The notes: a model not told the origin generated them from the letters alone. A DNA stretch of 64,000 nt from Calditrichota bacterium (GCA_020637445.1 JACJVZ010000002.1:124001-188000), one strand, 5' to 3'; positions 50,834 through 59,332 are shown, counted from the stretch's first letter. Program-made: numbers and translations.

Positions 50834-51510
50834 AGTTCTTCCGAATATTCGAACATCTCTGGAAGCCGGCACTCATTTATGAGCAGTCGATTGTTCTCCG
50901 CCCCTCTACTTTTTTCATCTAACCTCAGTCTTACGTCGTACTTCATATCACCATTGCGAAAGGCCGTAAAGAGTGATGCTTTGCTTACTCCGCGCACCAA
51001 TCGTGCTCTTGAAAAGTGAAAAAACTCGAAAGCGACTCTGCTTTCAACGTCTGCCGATGCAAGTATAATATTGGGAAAGTCGGCGTTAAACATGGCGATT
51101 TGCTCGTCAACAGATATCGTGGCAATTGAAGTACCGTCCCTATGTCGCAGTGCGAGCTCATCATCCTTGAAATCGAGAAACAACCCCGCCGAATTGGGTG
51201 TTGGCCCCATCGTGAAGTAGATACCAAGTCTACCGTTCTCGTCAGGGGTTCCATACCTCTTCACTGCATCAATAGGCTTAATCTTCCACACTTTTCGATT
51301 GAACGTGAAAAGTGTAATAAGACTTCCGCTACTTGATCGGTGGGCCTTTAGCTCGGCAAATTTGAAATCCGGTCCCGCAATGTTGTTCTCTGTCAGCCCG
51401 AGTTCCTGTTCGAGCGTGTGCCCCACACCCGTTGGGCCTTTGCGGTGAGTCTTGACAAAGCCCTTCTTGCGAAGTGCTTCGAATTTCTTTTTGAATTGCG
51501 ATAACGTCAT
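50830..51510 (-). CDS. MvaI/BcnI-family restriction endonuclease-like protein
   Basis: 226 residues. The N-terminus has a winged-helix look (LSQFKKKFEALRKKGFVKTH); then KGPTGVGHTLEQELGLTENN and IAGPDFKFAELKAHRSSS, the family's active-site block with Asp...Glu-x-Lys. MvaI/BcnI enzymes are type II restriction endonucleases (CCWGG, CCSGG); the target here is unknown. No methyltransferase gene is in the window, so either protection comes from elsewhere or the enzyme acts in a different setting (nicking, repair, defence against modified DNA). It starts 4 bp after pfkA's stop, with AT-rich sequence suggesting insertion there. Confidence 0.8.
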   Translation of the reverse strand: MTLSQFKKKFEALRKKGFVKTHRKGPTGVGHTLEQELGLTENNIAGPDFKFAELKAHRSSSGSLITLFTFNRKVWKIKPIDAVKRYGTPDENGRLGIYFTMGPTPNSAGLFLDFKDDELALRHRDGTSIATISVDEQIAMFNADFPNIILASADVESRVAFEFFHFSRARLVRGVSKASLFTAFRNGDMKYDVRLRLDEKSRGAENNRLLINECRLPEMFEYSEEL

Positions 51511-51514
51511 CGAC

Positions 51515-52537
51515 TTACCCGAAGAAAATCTCCGCGATCTCGTACGTGCGGTCGTCGACGTATCTGGTCTTGCCTTTCATTTCGTCGAGCGAGACGGGGC
51601 CCAAGTGTCCGTCGCGGAGTGCTATGAAGTGGCCGAACTGTCCGCGGCTGGCGGCTTCGACGGCGCAGACGCCCATTCTGGTCGCAAGAAGTCTGTCTTC
51701 GGCGACGGGAGTGCCGCTGCGCTGCACATGACCCAAAACCGTCACGCGTGTGGCAATACCCGTGCGCTGCTCGATTTCGCGCGCGACGACATAGCCCACT
51801 CCGCCGTATCTTGGTCTGCCGAAATTATCCAGATCACCCAGCGTCACGATGTCTTCGCCCTCGGCTTTCGCACCTTCCGCGACCACCACAATTGAAAAAC
51901 GTTTTGTTTCGTGGCGCGTCACCAGTTGACGGCAGAGCTTATCCCAGTTGAACGGTTTTTCCGGAATCAAAATCATATCTGCGCCGCCTGCGATTCCTGC
52001 GGTCACGGCAATCCAACCGGAGTTGCGGCCCATCGTTTCGATGATCATAATCCGGTGGTGCGATTCCGCCGTCGCGTGCAAGCTATCGATCGCATTCGTC
52101 ACTCCCTGCACAGCGGTATAGAAGCCGAAAGTTGCATCGGTTCCCTGAATATCGTTGTCAATCGTCTTGGGAATTCCGATAATCTTGCTGCCGTGCTTCG
52201 CAAGTTCGTGTCCGGCCGAGAGGCTGCCGTCGCCGCCGATCACGATGATGCCGTCGATGTTGTGCAGCGCGATATTTTCCAGACAGTGCGCGAGCGTTGC
52301 CTGGTCGTGAACCGGGTTGAAGCGCGAGGTACCAAGGATCGTTCCGCCGCGAGCCAAGATTCCGGCGACCGACTTGGGAGGCAGCGGAATGATGTCGCCG
52401 TCGTGCAATCCCTTCCACCCGTTGCGGATGCCGACGGTTTCGTAGCCGAAGCGATTATTGGCCGTGCGGACGACGGCACGGATGGCGGCATTCAGCCCCG
52501 GGCAGTCGCCACCGCTGGTAAGAAGACCTAATTTCAT
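51515..52537 (-). CDS. pfkA: 6-Phosphofructokinase
   Basis: 340 residues. LGLLTSGGDCPGLNAAIRAVV start, IIVIGGDGSLSAG near 98 (a GGDGS motif as in ATP-type enzymes rather than the GGDDS of PPi-type), GIPKTIDNDIQGTD near 122, IETMGRNSGWIA near 165 and the C-terminal VLGHVQRSGTPVAEDR. The ATG at 52537 is the family start; an upstream extension of 50 codons lacks homology signs. It is followed on the same strand by the restriction-type gene 4 bp later, and divergent from a T9SS protein gene. Confidence 0.95.
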   Translation of the reverse strand: MKLGLLTSGGDCPGLNAAIRAVVRTANNRFGYETVGIRNGWKGLHDGDIIPLPPKSVAGILARGGTILGTSRFNPVHDQATLAHCLENIALHNIDGIIVIGGDGSLSAGHELAKHGSKIIGIPKTIDNDIQGTDATFGFYTAVQGVTNAIDSLHATAESHHRIMIIETMGRNSGWIAVTAGIAGGADMILIPEKPFNWDKLCRQLVTRHETKRFSIVVVAEGAKAEGEDIVTLGDLDNFGRPRYGGVGYVVAREIEQRTGIATRVTVLGHVQRSGTPVAEDRLLATRMGVCAVEAASRGQFGHFIALRDGHLGPVSLDEMKGKTRYVDDRTYEIAEIFFG

Positions 52538-52627
52538 ATTATTCAAGGAGTGAGAGGACGATTGAATATAGAATTTACGGACTCTGGAGGGGAGAGTCAA
52601 GTTGCTGTTTTCCCGAGGCTGGAAGGC

Positions 52628-52656
52628 TTGATTATTCGTCCGGGCGAGGGTAACTT
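52628..52656 (+). promoter_or_regulatory. Promoter of the T9SS protein gene at 52663
   Basis: TTGATT (52628-52633), 17 bases, TAACTT (52651-52656). The start would fall at the ATG at 52663, another case of a leaderless-looking transcript. Confidence 0.45.
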
Positions 52657-52662
52657 GAGACC

Positions 52663-54162
52663 ATGCACACAAAGCCTCTAACTCCACGACTCCGCAACTG
52701 GTTCACGCTCTTTTGGGTGGGGTGGGGTGGGTTGCTGTTGGGCGCGAATGTTTTTGCGCAGGAGGCACCCGACACCATGTGGACTCGGAGTTTCGAATTT
52801 GATTCCTACGTCAACGCTCGCAGCGCTGAAATACTCCCCGATGGGAGAATCTTTATCAGCGGTGATTGTGGTGATAGCCGCATAGGACAGGGTATGTTCC
52901 TGCTTGAACTCGATTCTCTCGGGAATTACGTGAACATCCATGTTTACGGTGACGACGCATTAGAAGTTTACGGCGGTTATCTTTCGAAGTCCAGCGACGG
53001 CGGATTCGTACTTGGGGGCACACTCAACCGCTCAAGCAACCAAGATGCCCGGATATTGAAGCTTGATTCAGAGGGCAATATTGTTTGGGAGCGGGATTAT
53101 GTTCGCAACAGTATCCAATATATTGAGTCAATCATCGCACTCCCTGATGGCAGCATTGTCGCTGGAGGATGGATGCGACAAACACCTCGAGACTTGTTTT
53201 ACTGGATGAAAGTTGATGGGCAAACTGGCGATACACTTTGGACAAGGTCTTTCGCAGACATTGACGCGGGTCCAGACGGCATCGTTGATATTGCTGTGGA
53301 TAATGATGGTTCGCTGCTTCTGTTAGGTAGTGCGCAATACGATCCGGACAGCGCAAACTACTGGGACGTCCTGTTGCTCAAATCCACCCTTGACGGCAAC
53401 GTTGTTTATGCTCGCACCTATGATCACACGGGTTATGATCGTGGATTTAGTATTGCTCAACTGACCGGCAACGAGTTTGTAATCGGAGGCGGAAGTATCC
53501 GGCAAGACGCGAATCCCGCATATTGGCAATCGTACCATATCGGAATCAATAGCAACGGCGATACGCTTTGGACTCAAACCAATGACTATGGAAGCCATAC
53601 CTATTGCATGACCCGGGACGTCTTACCGGCAAGCAACGGCGGGTACTATTCTATCGGTACAACAGGCTTTCAGGGTGACGGAGAGCGTATTCGTGTGTGC
53701 CGCAATTCAAGCCTTGGCGAAGATGAATGGATTGGACACTATACATATACGTGGCAGACGAGCGCAAATCTTGCCGTCGCCTCTAATGCACAAGGAAGTG
53801 TGCTGGTTGCCTATCAACAGCTCCTTGGCCTTCTGAATGTCATGATAACTGGCCCGGATCCAATGCTTGACACAGGCAGACAACCCGACTTGGTTCCTTC
53901 AAGAACGAATTTGGACATTCAAGTCTTCCCCAACCCCTTCAACAGCACACTAACCCTCTCGCTCGAAACCCCTCCGCATTCCAACGTCACCGTCGCTCTC
54001 TACGACCTGCTGGGCCGCGAGATTGACATTATCCATCGCGGAAGACTTGAGTCCCCAACGATTTCCTACACCGCGCCCGCGTCGCTTTCCAGCGGTGTCT
54101 ATTTTGTCCGCGCCAGCACGGGGGTGCAGGCGAGTTTGGCCAAGGTGGTGCTGTTGAGATAA
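52663..54162 (+). CDS. Secreted repeat protein with T9SS sorting domain
   Basis: 499 residues. Signal peptide (WFTLFWVGWGGLLLGANVFA), then propeller-like repeats of the form GGFVLGG...D..ILKLDSEGNIVWER, related to those of the protein at 7259, and a C-terminal sorting domain with QVFPNPFNSTLTLSLETPP and GVYFVRASTGVQASLAKVVLLR. Export to the cell surface through T9SS is inferred from that tail. The start ATG is at 52663; no ribosome site is evident. Divergent from pfkA; its stop sits against a heptad repeat array. Confidence 0.85.
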   Translation: MHTKPLTPRLRNWFTLFWVGWGGLLLGANVFAQEAPDTMWTRSFEFDSYVNARSAEILPDGRIFISGDCGDSRIGQGMFLLELDSLGNYVNIHVYGDDALEVYGGYLSKSSDGGFVLGGTLNRSSNQDARILKLDSEGNIVWERDYVRNSIQYIESIIALPDGSIVAGGWMRQTPRDLFYWMKVDGQTGDTLWTRSFADIDAGPDGIVDIAVDNDGSLLLLGSAQYDPDSANYWDVLLLKSTLDGNVVYARTYDHTGYDRGFSIAQLTGNEFVIGGGSIRQDANPAYWQSYHIGINSNGDTLWTQTNDYGSHTYCMTRDVLPASNGGYYSIGTTGFQGDGERIRVCRNSSLGEDEWIGHYTYTWQTSANLAVASNAQGSVLVAYQQLLGLLNVMITGPDPMLDTGRQPDLVPSRTNLDIQVFPNPFNSTLTLSLETPPHSNVTVALYDLLGREIDIIHRGRLESPTISYTAPASLSSGVYFVRASTGVQASLAKVVLLR

Positions 54163-54181
54163 GGATAAGGGATAAAGGATG
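54161..54181. repeat. Heptad repeat (AAGGATA type)
   Basis: AAGGATA-AGGGATA-AAGGATG, period 7; the same 21 bases recur exactly at 62603. It starts within the stop codon of the T9SS gene. Confidence 0.9.
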
Positions 54182-54188
54182 CTGTAGA

Positions 54189-54216
54189 AAATTCCAAATT
54201 CCAATTTACAAATTCC
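54189..54216. repeat. Heptad repeat (AAATTCC x4)
   Basis: AAATTCC-AAATTCC-AATTTAC-AAATTCC then AATGGC; period 7. Confidence 0.88.
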
Positions 54217-54227
54217 AATGGCAGAGG

Positions 54228-54255
54228 GGTCCTTCACTGCGTTCAGGATGACAGA
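54228..54255 (+). repeat. Hairpin element, family D
   Basis: GGTCCTTCACTGCGTTCAGG then ATGACAGA; TCCT/AGGA stem with the longer loop type. Confidence 0.8.
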
Positions 54256-54303
54256 GTGCTTGGGTTTCCCGTGTTGCGCTTGGAGTGAGTGGATTGCTTG
54301 GGT

Positions 54304-54337
54304 AGATCCTTCAGCCGCGGCGGCTTCAGGATGACAA
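54304..54337 (+). repeat. Hairpin element, family D with inner CCGC/GCGG stem
   Basis: AGATCCTTCAGCCGCGGCGG then CTTCAGGATGACAA; preceded by a GCTTGGAGTGAGTGG segment also found before the copy at 62680. Confidence 0.8.
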
Positions 54338-54384
54338 GCGCGGGAAGTTTTTGTTTTGCGCTTGGGATGGTGACACCTCTTACA

Positions 54385-54408
54385 AGGTCCTTACATAGGA
54401 TGACAGAA
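54385..54408 (+). repeat. Hairpin element, family D
   Basis: AGGTCCTTACATAGGATGAC then AGAA. Confidence 0.8.
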
Positions 54409-54460
54409 GTTTGGGGCACCTGCATCCTTACAAAGGACATGGCGGGCGCCGCAGCGGGGA

Positions 54461-54494
54461 ATAATAAAAACGGCGGACACTTGGTCCGCCGTTT
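54461..54494 (-). terminator. Terminator of the hemerythrin/kinase unit
   Basis: AAACGGCGGAC/GTCCGCCGTTT with a 5-base loop; the minus strand continues TTATTATT. The hairpin overlaps the hemerythrin stop codon. Confidence 0.88.
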
Positions 54495-55008
54495 ACTCAT
54501 TCGATACTTTCTGACTTTTCTGGTGGGGAATCGCAGTTGCTATCATTTGATTCACCTCCGCCGCCATTTGCTTGTCAATCGCAAGAATGTGATTGATTAA
54601 CCAGTCGCGAACGAGCGACTGCATTTTCAATACCACCATCGTCGATGCACCGTGACGATTGAATGTCGCTTTTATCTCCGCGAGATTCTCACGCAATACG
54701 CGGTGACACTCCGCATGAAGTTCGCATGAGCCGCAGCCCGATTTGCGCATGAATGCTTCTTCGCTGCGAAAGTGCCGATCAACATATTCCCCGAGAAACT
54801 CAAGCAGTTCCCCGATGACGGATGCCCCTTGATTCTTTTCTATCGCGTCGACCAATTGATCAATCCGCCGAAGAATTTCCTTGTGCTGCTCGTCCTGCCA
54901 CGCGAGCCCCGTGGACATCGCAGGACGCCAAACTATGCTCATCTCCGCCCCTAAATTGATGATAGTTGCCTCGAGCGCCCGCACCCCGCGGACGCGATCC
55001 GACATCAT
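54493..55008 (-). CDS. Bacteriohemerythrin
   Basis: 171 residues, one hemerythrin domain: a four-helix bundle holding a di-iron O2-binding site. Iron-ligand motifs are present: WQDEQHKEILRRID (His), VDRHFRSEEAFM (His, Glu), HAECHRVLREN (His) and WLINHILAIDKQ (His, Asp). The core domain begins around MSIVWRPAMST (internal ATG at 54942); the ATG at 55008 fits a ribosome site and the adjacent kinase stop. It follows the histidine kinase by 9 bp, so O2 or NO sensing through this protein may feed that kinase; that link is inference. Confidence 0.9.
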   Translation of the reverse strand: MMSDRVRGVRALEATIINLGAEMSIVWRPAMSTGLAWQDEQHKEILRRIDQLVDAIEKNQGASVIGELLEFLGEYVDRHFRSEEAFMRKSGCGSCELHAECHRVLRENLAEIKATFNRHGASTMVVLKMQSLVRDWLINHILAIDKQMAAEVNQMIATAIPHQKSQKVSNE

Positions 55009-55017
55009 CTCGTCCCG

Positions 55018-56667
55018 TCAATTGCGCGGAAGCAACTCCGGCTTTCTGCCGACGGGGAAACGAACCGTAAAAACGGTTCCCTCACCTTCTTGCGACTCAA
55101 CATCTATTAACGCGCCGTAGCGCGCAAGAATCGCCCGAGAAGAGGACAATCCTAAGCCCGTACCCGCTGGCGATCCCTCGGGGGCCTCATGTTGCTTGGG
55201 TTTGGTTGTGAAGAACGGTTCGAAGATCCGTGCTTTCACTTCCTTGGAAATTCCCGATCCCGTGTCGGCCACTTGCAAGACCAAGTAGCGATCCTGCACG
55301 AACGCCTTTACCGTCAACATTTTCTTTTGCGACTGATACATCGCGTCGATGGCATTGCGAACGAGATTTCCGATAACCTGCGAAAGATCAATATACACGC
55401 CAAAGACAGTCGGCAGCTCATCGGCAATCAACAGGTTTTGTGTGATCTGATGCTTGAAGAAGAGATTGCCTTCGAGAAACCGCAGTTCTGTTTCGATGAT
55501 CTCGCGAATGTCCAATTCGCGCGGCTCGACTTCGCGCTCGTTGCGCGACTTTTGCAGCAGATTCGCAATCAAGTCGCGCATGATGCCAGCTTGCTTGCGC
55601 ACTTGCTCGATTTCGCTGGAAGCGATGCCTTTGAGTTTCAGCAGATCGCAAACTCCGAAGATTCCCGTCAGCGGGCCGTTCAGATTGTGCGCGATGCCTG
55701 CGACGAGCATGCCGAATTCGGCGAGTTTGGATTCGCGGGTGAGTTCGAGCTCGAGCAAATGATTCTGCCGTTCCATCAGCACCTGTTCGGTGACGTCTTT
55801 GGCCATCAGCATCACCTGCGACGGCTTGCCTGTTTCAAACAGGAAGCTGCGAGTCACCAAAAACGTGCGACCGTCGCCGGAATCCAGTTTCAAGGTTTTT
55901 CCGCCGTACGCACTGGTGAGTCCCTGCAAATCCGAGTGGTCGTCCTTGGAAAACTCTTTGAGCCAACGATGGCACACGACGGGAAGCTCGTAGGATTCGA
56001 AGAGCATTTCCATCGTGGGGTTGGCATAAACGATATCGCCGCCGACGTCCATCAAGACCAGACCGTCCCGCATCGCGCGGATAAAGAGATTCAAACGATC
56101 GCGCTCGGTGCGCAAGTAGCGCTCGGACATCGCGCGTTCGCCGACGTCGCGGCCTACCAAGAGAGCAAATTCGCCGCGTCCGGAGTCGGAGCGGCGAGAA
56201 GTAAATTCAATTAGCTTGGATGTCTTGCTTGAGTCCGCTGGCGTAATCTCGATGACGTGTACGCCGCCGGCGCCCGCGTCTTCGTAGAGCGTGCGGACGA
56301 TTTTGCGTTCCCTTTCGGGAAACAGCGAGAGTAAGGGGCGGTCGAGAAGTTCTTCCCGCGTACGGCCCGACCATTCGCAGAAGCGATTGCTGACTTCGAT
56401 GATTTCGCCGTGCTCGCAATGTACGACAACCAGCGCGTCAGGACCTTCCAGCAGCAAATCAAGCAGCTCGGGGGCTTCATCCGGTGCAGCGGGAGCGTCG
56501 GACTTCTTGCCGTTGCGAGAAATCAACCCCGTGATCAAACCCGCGAGGCCGCGCGCCCGCTTGGCACTCTCCGAGGAGGAGATGTCCTCCTTCGGCGTCG
56601 GCGCCGTCCGGGGTTGCGCTTGCAGTTCGGGCTGCTTAACTTCAGCTTGATTGGGGTCGGGGATCAT
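55018..56667 (-). CDS. PAS-domain sensor histidine kinase (soluble)
   Basis: 549 residues, no membrane helix. Two PAS domains (~75-190 with LVVVHCEHGEIIEVSNRF; ~200-310 with GDIVYANPTMEMLFESYE), then a HisKA-type dimerisation helix with the phosphoacceptor in LVAGIAHNLNGPLTGIFG near 350 and an HATPase domain (VIGNLVRNAIDAMYQSQ, VADTGSGISKEVKARIFEPF, GTGLGLSSSRAILARYG). Soluble PAS kinases commonly sense oxygen or redox state. The next gene encodes hemerythrin. No cognate regulator is adjacent. The ATG at 56667 is preferred over a TTG 23 codons upstream. Confidence 0.92.
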   Translation of the reverse strand: MIPDPNQAEVKQPELQAQPRTAPTPKEDISSSESAKRARGLAGLITGLISRNGKKSDAPAAPDEAPELLDLLLEGPDALVVVHCEHGEIIEVSNRFCEWSGRTREELLDRPLLSLFPERERKIVRTLYEDAGAGGVHVIEITPADSSKTSKLIEFTSRRSDSGRGEFALLVGRDVGERAMSERYLRTERDRLNLFIRAMRDGLVLMDVGGDIVYANPTMEMLFESYELPVVCHRWLKEFSKDDHSDLQGLTSAYGGKTLKLDSGDGRTFLVTRSFLFETGKPSQVMLMAKDVTEQVLMERQNHLLELELTRESKLAEFGMLVAGIAHNLNGPLTGIFGVCDLLKLKGIASSEIEQVRKQAGIMRDLIANLLQKSRNEREVEPRELDIREIIETELRFLEGNLFFKHQITQNLLIADELPTVFGVYIDLSQVIGNLVRNAIDAMYQSQKKMLTVKAFVQDRYLVLQVADTGSGISKEVKARIFEPFFTTKPKQHEAPEGSPAGTGLGLSSSRAILARYGALIDVESQEGEGTVFTVRFPVGRKPELLPRN

Positions 56668-56794
56668 TCCGTGGCTCAAAATGGCACTCTTTGCCCGACC
56701 GGGTGGAGCTTTTGCCCCAGCCAAAAGTCTGGACAATTTCGGCCTAAGTAAAACAAATGGTTACGCCATCACGTGCGAGACCCTAACATCGCAA

Positions 56795-57961
56795 ATGCCA
56801 TATAGGGCAATAGTAGTGCCAGTCTCACTTTATTTACACCTTCCTTTTTGCCGACGACTTTGCCCGTATTGCGACTTCTTCAAAAAGGTCCCAAGGCGGG
56901 GCGATCTCGAACGAATAAGCGGACTGATTCTATCAGAGTTATCGGCAAGTCTCGAACGAGAGCGGAGTTTTGTATCGGGGCCGCTAACTTCTGTTTATTT
57001 TGGCGGGGGGACGCCCTCGTTACATTCACGTGAGCAACTCGAGGCATTACTGAACGGTGTTTCGCGGCTGGGTGATGTTCAGGAATGTGAGGTGACGTTG
57101 GAAGCCAATCCGGGGACGCTCACACTGAACGGTCTTCAGGAACTTAGGCGCGTTGGGATAAATCGGCTGTCATTAGGTTGTCAATCGTTTTCAGATCGTA
57201 AACTGCATTTGCTCTATCGCGATCATACGGCGGACGAAACACGCGACACGGTAAAGAACGCGCGTCAGGCAGGGTTCACGAATATTTCCATGGATTTGAT
57301 CTTTGGACTTCCGGGCGAGACAAAAGATGAGTGGCTTGCGGATCTTGAACAGCTATTGGCTTGTGAACCGGATCATGTTTCTTTGTATAATTTAGAATAT
57401 CACGAGCAAACACCTTATGGACGGTGGCTGACACAGGGAGTTTTGGAACCGCTGCAAGAAGACTTCGAGGCGGAACTCTACATGCTCACTCACGAAAAAC
57501 TTGAGCAGTCAGGTTTCGAGCACTACGAAGTTTCGAATTTTTCCCGCGCCGGATTTCGCTCGATTCACAATCAAGTCTATTGGGAAGGCAAACCGTATTT
57601 GGGAATCGGTCCGTCGGCGCATTCGTTCGACGGCGTCGCGCGCAGATTCGCCAACGTCGCCGATTTGCACGAGTACGAGCGGCGAGTTCAAGCGGGCGAA
57701 TCGTGCGTCGATCGTGAATGGCAGAACAGCGAGCGCGAGCAGTGGGAAGAGTGGATTTCGGTCAGGCTAAGACGGAAGGAAGGAATTTTGTGGGAAGACT
57801 GTCACGAGGCATGGGGCGGCCTGCGTGCAAGAGAGTTGTGGAACGCCGCAACCAATTTGCCCCATCATCTCCGCAATATCACTGAGAGTGTTTTTCGCCT
57901 GACGGCCGAGGGGTGGTTCGTGGAAAATGAGGTGCTTTTGAATTTGTATGAAAAAATATGA
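56795..57961 (+). CDS. hemW: HemW-like radical SAM protein
   Basis: 388 residues. Radical SAM enzyme of the HemW family (coproporphyrinogen III oxidase-like, now regarded as a heme chaperone). The Fe-S motif Cx3Cx2C appears in LPFCRRLCPYCDF near 19-26; further family features are YFGGGTPSLHSREQLEALL near 73, EANPGTLTLNG, MDLIFGLPGETKDEW near 162 and YLGIGPSAHSFDG near 270. The ATG at 56795 (MPYRAIVVPVSLYLHLPFC) starts the domain; a longer frame begins at 56651. Divergent from the histidine kinase; its stop lies inside a heptad repeat. Confidence 0.93.
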   Translation: MPYRAIVVPVSLYLHLPFCRRLCPYCDFFKKVPRRGDLERISGLILSELSASLERERSFVSGPLTSVYFGGGTPSLHSREQLEALLNGVSRLGDVQECEVTLEANPGTLTLNGLQELRRVGINRLSLGCQSFSDRKLHLLYRDHTADETRDTVKNARQAGFTNISMDLIFGLPGETKDEWLADLEQLLACEPDHVSLYNLEYHEQTPYGRWLTQGVLEPLQEDFEAELYMLTHEKLEQSGFEHYEVSNFSRAGFRSIHNQVYWEGKPYLGIGPSAHSFDGVARRFANVADLHEYERRVQAGESCVDREWQNSEREQWEEWISVRLRRKEGILWEDCHEAWGGLRARELWNAATNLPHHLRNITESVFRLTAEGWFVENEVLLNLYEKI

Positions 57962-57975
57962 AGTAGGAAGACAGA
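57955..57975. repeat. Heptad repeat at the hemW stop
   Basis: AATATGA-AGTAGGA-AGACAGA, period 7; the first unit contains the hemW TGA. Confidence 0.8.
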
Positions 57976-57989
57976 GAAGGCGGAAAACA

Positions 57990-58017
57990 AGTCAGAAGTT
58001 TGAAGTCTGACGTCAGA
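57990..58017. repeat. Heptad repeat (AGTCAGA type x4)
   Basis: AGTCAGA-AGTTTGA-AGTCTGA-CGTCAGA, period 7. Confidence 0.85.
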
Positions 58018-58022
58018 AAGGG

Positions 58023-58049
58023 GGCACCCGCAGCGGGTGCCGCCGCGAG
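58023..58049 (+). repeat. Palindromic element, family A
   Basis: GGCACCCGC/GCGGGTGCC followed by GCCGCGAG; identical to the inverted copy at 46082. Confidence 0.88.
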
Positions 58050-58053
58050 GAAT

Positions 58054-58077
58054 AGGTCCTTACAGAGGATGACGGAA
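58054..58077 (+). repeat. Hairpin element, family D
   Basis: AGGTCCTTACAGAGGATGAC then GGAA, directly between two family A copies. Confidence 0.82.
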
Positions 58078-58083
58078 AAGGAG

Positions 58084-58110
58084 GGCACCTGCAGCGGGTG
58101 CCGCCGCGAA
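58084..58110 (+). repeat. Palindromic element, family A
   Basis: GGCACCTGCAGCGGGTGCC followed by GCCGCGA. Confidence 0.85.
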
Positions 58111-58188
58111 TCAAAAATCTGGAGAAATATTTGCACCTCGAGCGTACAATAATTAACAGACCCACTGGATAATTTAGAGGAACGATTG

Positions 58189-58548
58189 ATGCAAGTGAAT
58201 GTCAATACAGATCATAATATCGAAGGCCGCGAAGACCTGATCCGCTACGTCCAGAGCAAAGTCGCGGGCGAACTGCGCCACTTTGCCGATCAGATCACCC
58301 GAGTCGAGGTCCACCTCGGCGACGAAAACAGCGGCAAACCCGGAACCCACGACAAACGCTGCATGATTGAGGCCCGCCTCGAAGGCCTGAAACCTGCCGC
58401 CGTCAAGCACAACGCGGCCACGCTGCACCAAGCCATCGACGGCGCAGGCGACAAAATCGTCCGCATGATCGAGAGCACCCTCGGCAAGATGCGCGACAAA
58501 AAAGCCGCAGTGAAACAAACCCAGACGCCCGCCGACCTCGAAGACTAA
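58189..58548 (+). CDS. HPF/RaiA-type ribosome-associated protein
   Basis: 119 residues, short S30AE-like protein. HPF/RaiA homologues bind the ribosome under stress, blocking translation or making hibernating 100S particles. Features are RVEVHLGDENSGKPGTHDKR near 42 and RCMIEARLEGLKPAAVKH, then the family's HQAIDGAGDKIVRMIESTLGK near 85. The C-terminus has a short Lys/Pro tail. The ATG at 58189 follows GAGGAACG; a TTG one codon before is unlikely. It is 29 bp before the TPR-Arr gene and could share its transcript. Confidence 0.85.
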   Translation: MQVNVNTDHNIEGREDLIRYVQSKVAGELRHFADQITRVEVHLGDENSGKPGTHDKRCMIEARLEGLKPAAVKHNAATLHQAIDGAGDKIVRMIESTLGKMRDKKAAVKQTQTPADLED

Positions 58549-58577
58549 GTGGCGCGGCGTCCGCCCAACTTTACGGA

Positions 58578-59321
58578 ATGGAATTTGGCCAAAACAACCA
58601 TATTGTCAGACTTTGTCTTCAAGGTATCGCGAGCGAAAAACAAATCAGGCTGCAAGAAGCACGAGCGTTTTTCCTGAGAGCTTGGAATGAAGCAACAAAC
58701 GACTTTGAGAGATTTATCGCTGCCCACTTCGTAGCCCGGCATCAACCGGACTCAACCGACAAATTGCGTTGGCTTGAAACGAATTTGGAGCTTGCATTAA
58801 AAGTAAACGACGACAGAGTAAAGAGTGCCTTCCCTCTTCTCTATTCAAGCATTGCAAAATGCTACGAGGAATTAGGCGACTCCGAAAAGTCGCAAGAGAA
58901 TCTTGAATTAGCGGCCCGGTGCGCGGACGAACCATCCGACACAGGGCCGTTTTACCATGGGACGAAAGCGAATTTGCAGATTGGGGACTCGCTGACCGCT
59001 GGAAATGAGTCCAACTATAAAGCTGAACTCATCATGAATCATGTTTACTTTACCGCCGTTGCCAACGGTGCGGGATTAGCTGCTGAACTTGCGAATGGTG
59101 TGGGACGTGAACGTGTTTATGTGGTCGAACCCACGGGGCGCTTTGAAAATGACCCCAACGTCACGAACAATTTGTTCCCCGGCAATCCCACTCGGTCGTA
59201 TCGCACTCGGGCCCCGTTGAAAATCGTGGGTGAAGTAACCGATTGGAAAAGACTAACGCCTGATGAACTCCTAAAGTGGCGCGAAAGACTTGCGAACAAT
59301 AAAGGAGAAATCGTCAACTAA
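58578..59321 (+). CDS. arr: Rifampin ADP-ribosyltransferase (Arr) domain fused to an N-terminal TPR-like helical domain
   Basis: 247 residues. Residues 1-120 are helical and TPR-like (RLQEARAFFLRAWNEATNDF; AKCYEELGDSEKSQENLELA). Residues ~124-240 match Arr, the enzyme that inactivates rifamycins by ADP-ribosylation: GPFYHGTKANLQIGD, NHVYFTAVANGAGLAAELA, RVYVVEPTGRFENDPNVTNN, PGNPTRSYRT. The catalytic set is intact with exact spacing: H127, Y157 and D192 correspond to His19, Tyr49 and Asp84 of the mycobacterial enzyme. Usual Arr proteins are ~140 residues and lack an N-domain. The added domain may target other proteins or nucleic acids; its natural substrate may not be rifampin. Base composition is somewhat AT-rich. 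Confidence 0.9.
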   Translation: MEFGQNNHIVRLCLQGIASEKQIRLQEARAFFLRAWNEATNDFERFIAAHFVARHQPDSTDKLRWLETNLELALKVNDDRVKSAFPLLYSSIAKCYEELGDSEKSQENLELAARCADEPSDTGPFYHGTKANLQIGDSLTAGNESNYKAELIMNHVYFTAVANGAGLAAELANGVGRERVYVVEPTGRFENDPNVTNNLFPGNPTRSYRTRAPLKIVGEVTDWKRLTPDELLKWRERLANNKGEIVN

Positions 59322-59332
59322 TGCGGGTAAAC

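Larger units (their letters stand above)
54163..54492. other. Repeat-rich intergenic region
   Basis: 330 bp without a gene: an AAGGATA heptad array, an AAATTCC heptad array, family D hairpins at 54228, 54304 and 54385, a composite family A-like element, and a terminator. Confidence 0.8.

Noticed and set aside
49781..51510. Complete type II restriction-modification system
   Set aside because: No methyltransferase gene is present in the window, so only the nuclease pair is claimed.
54163..54492. CRISPR array
   Set aside because: Repeats are irregularly spaced, of several families, and palindromic; no constant repeat-spacer pattern and no cas genes.
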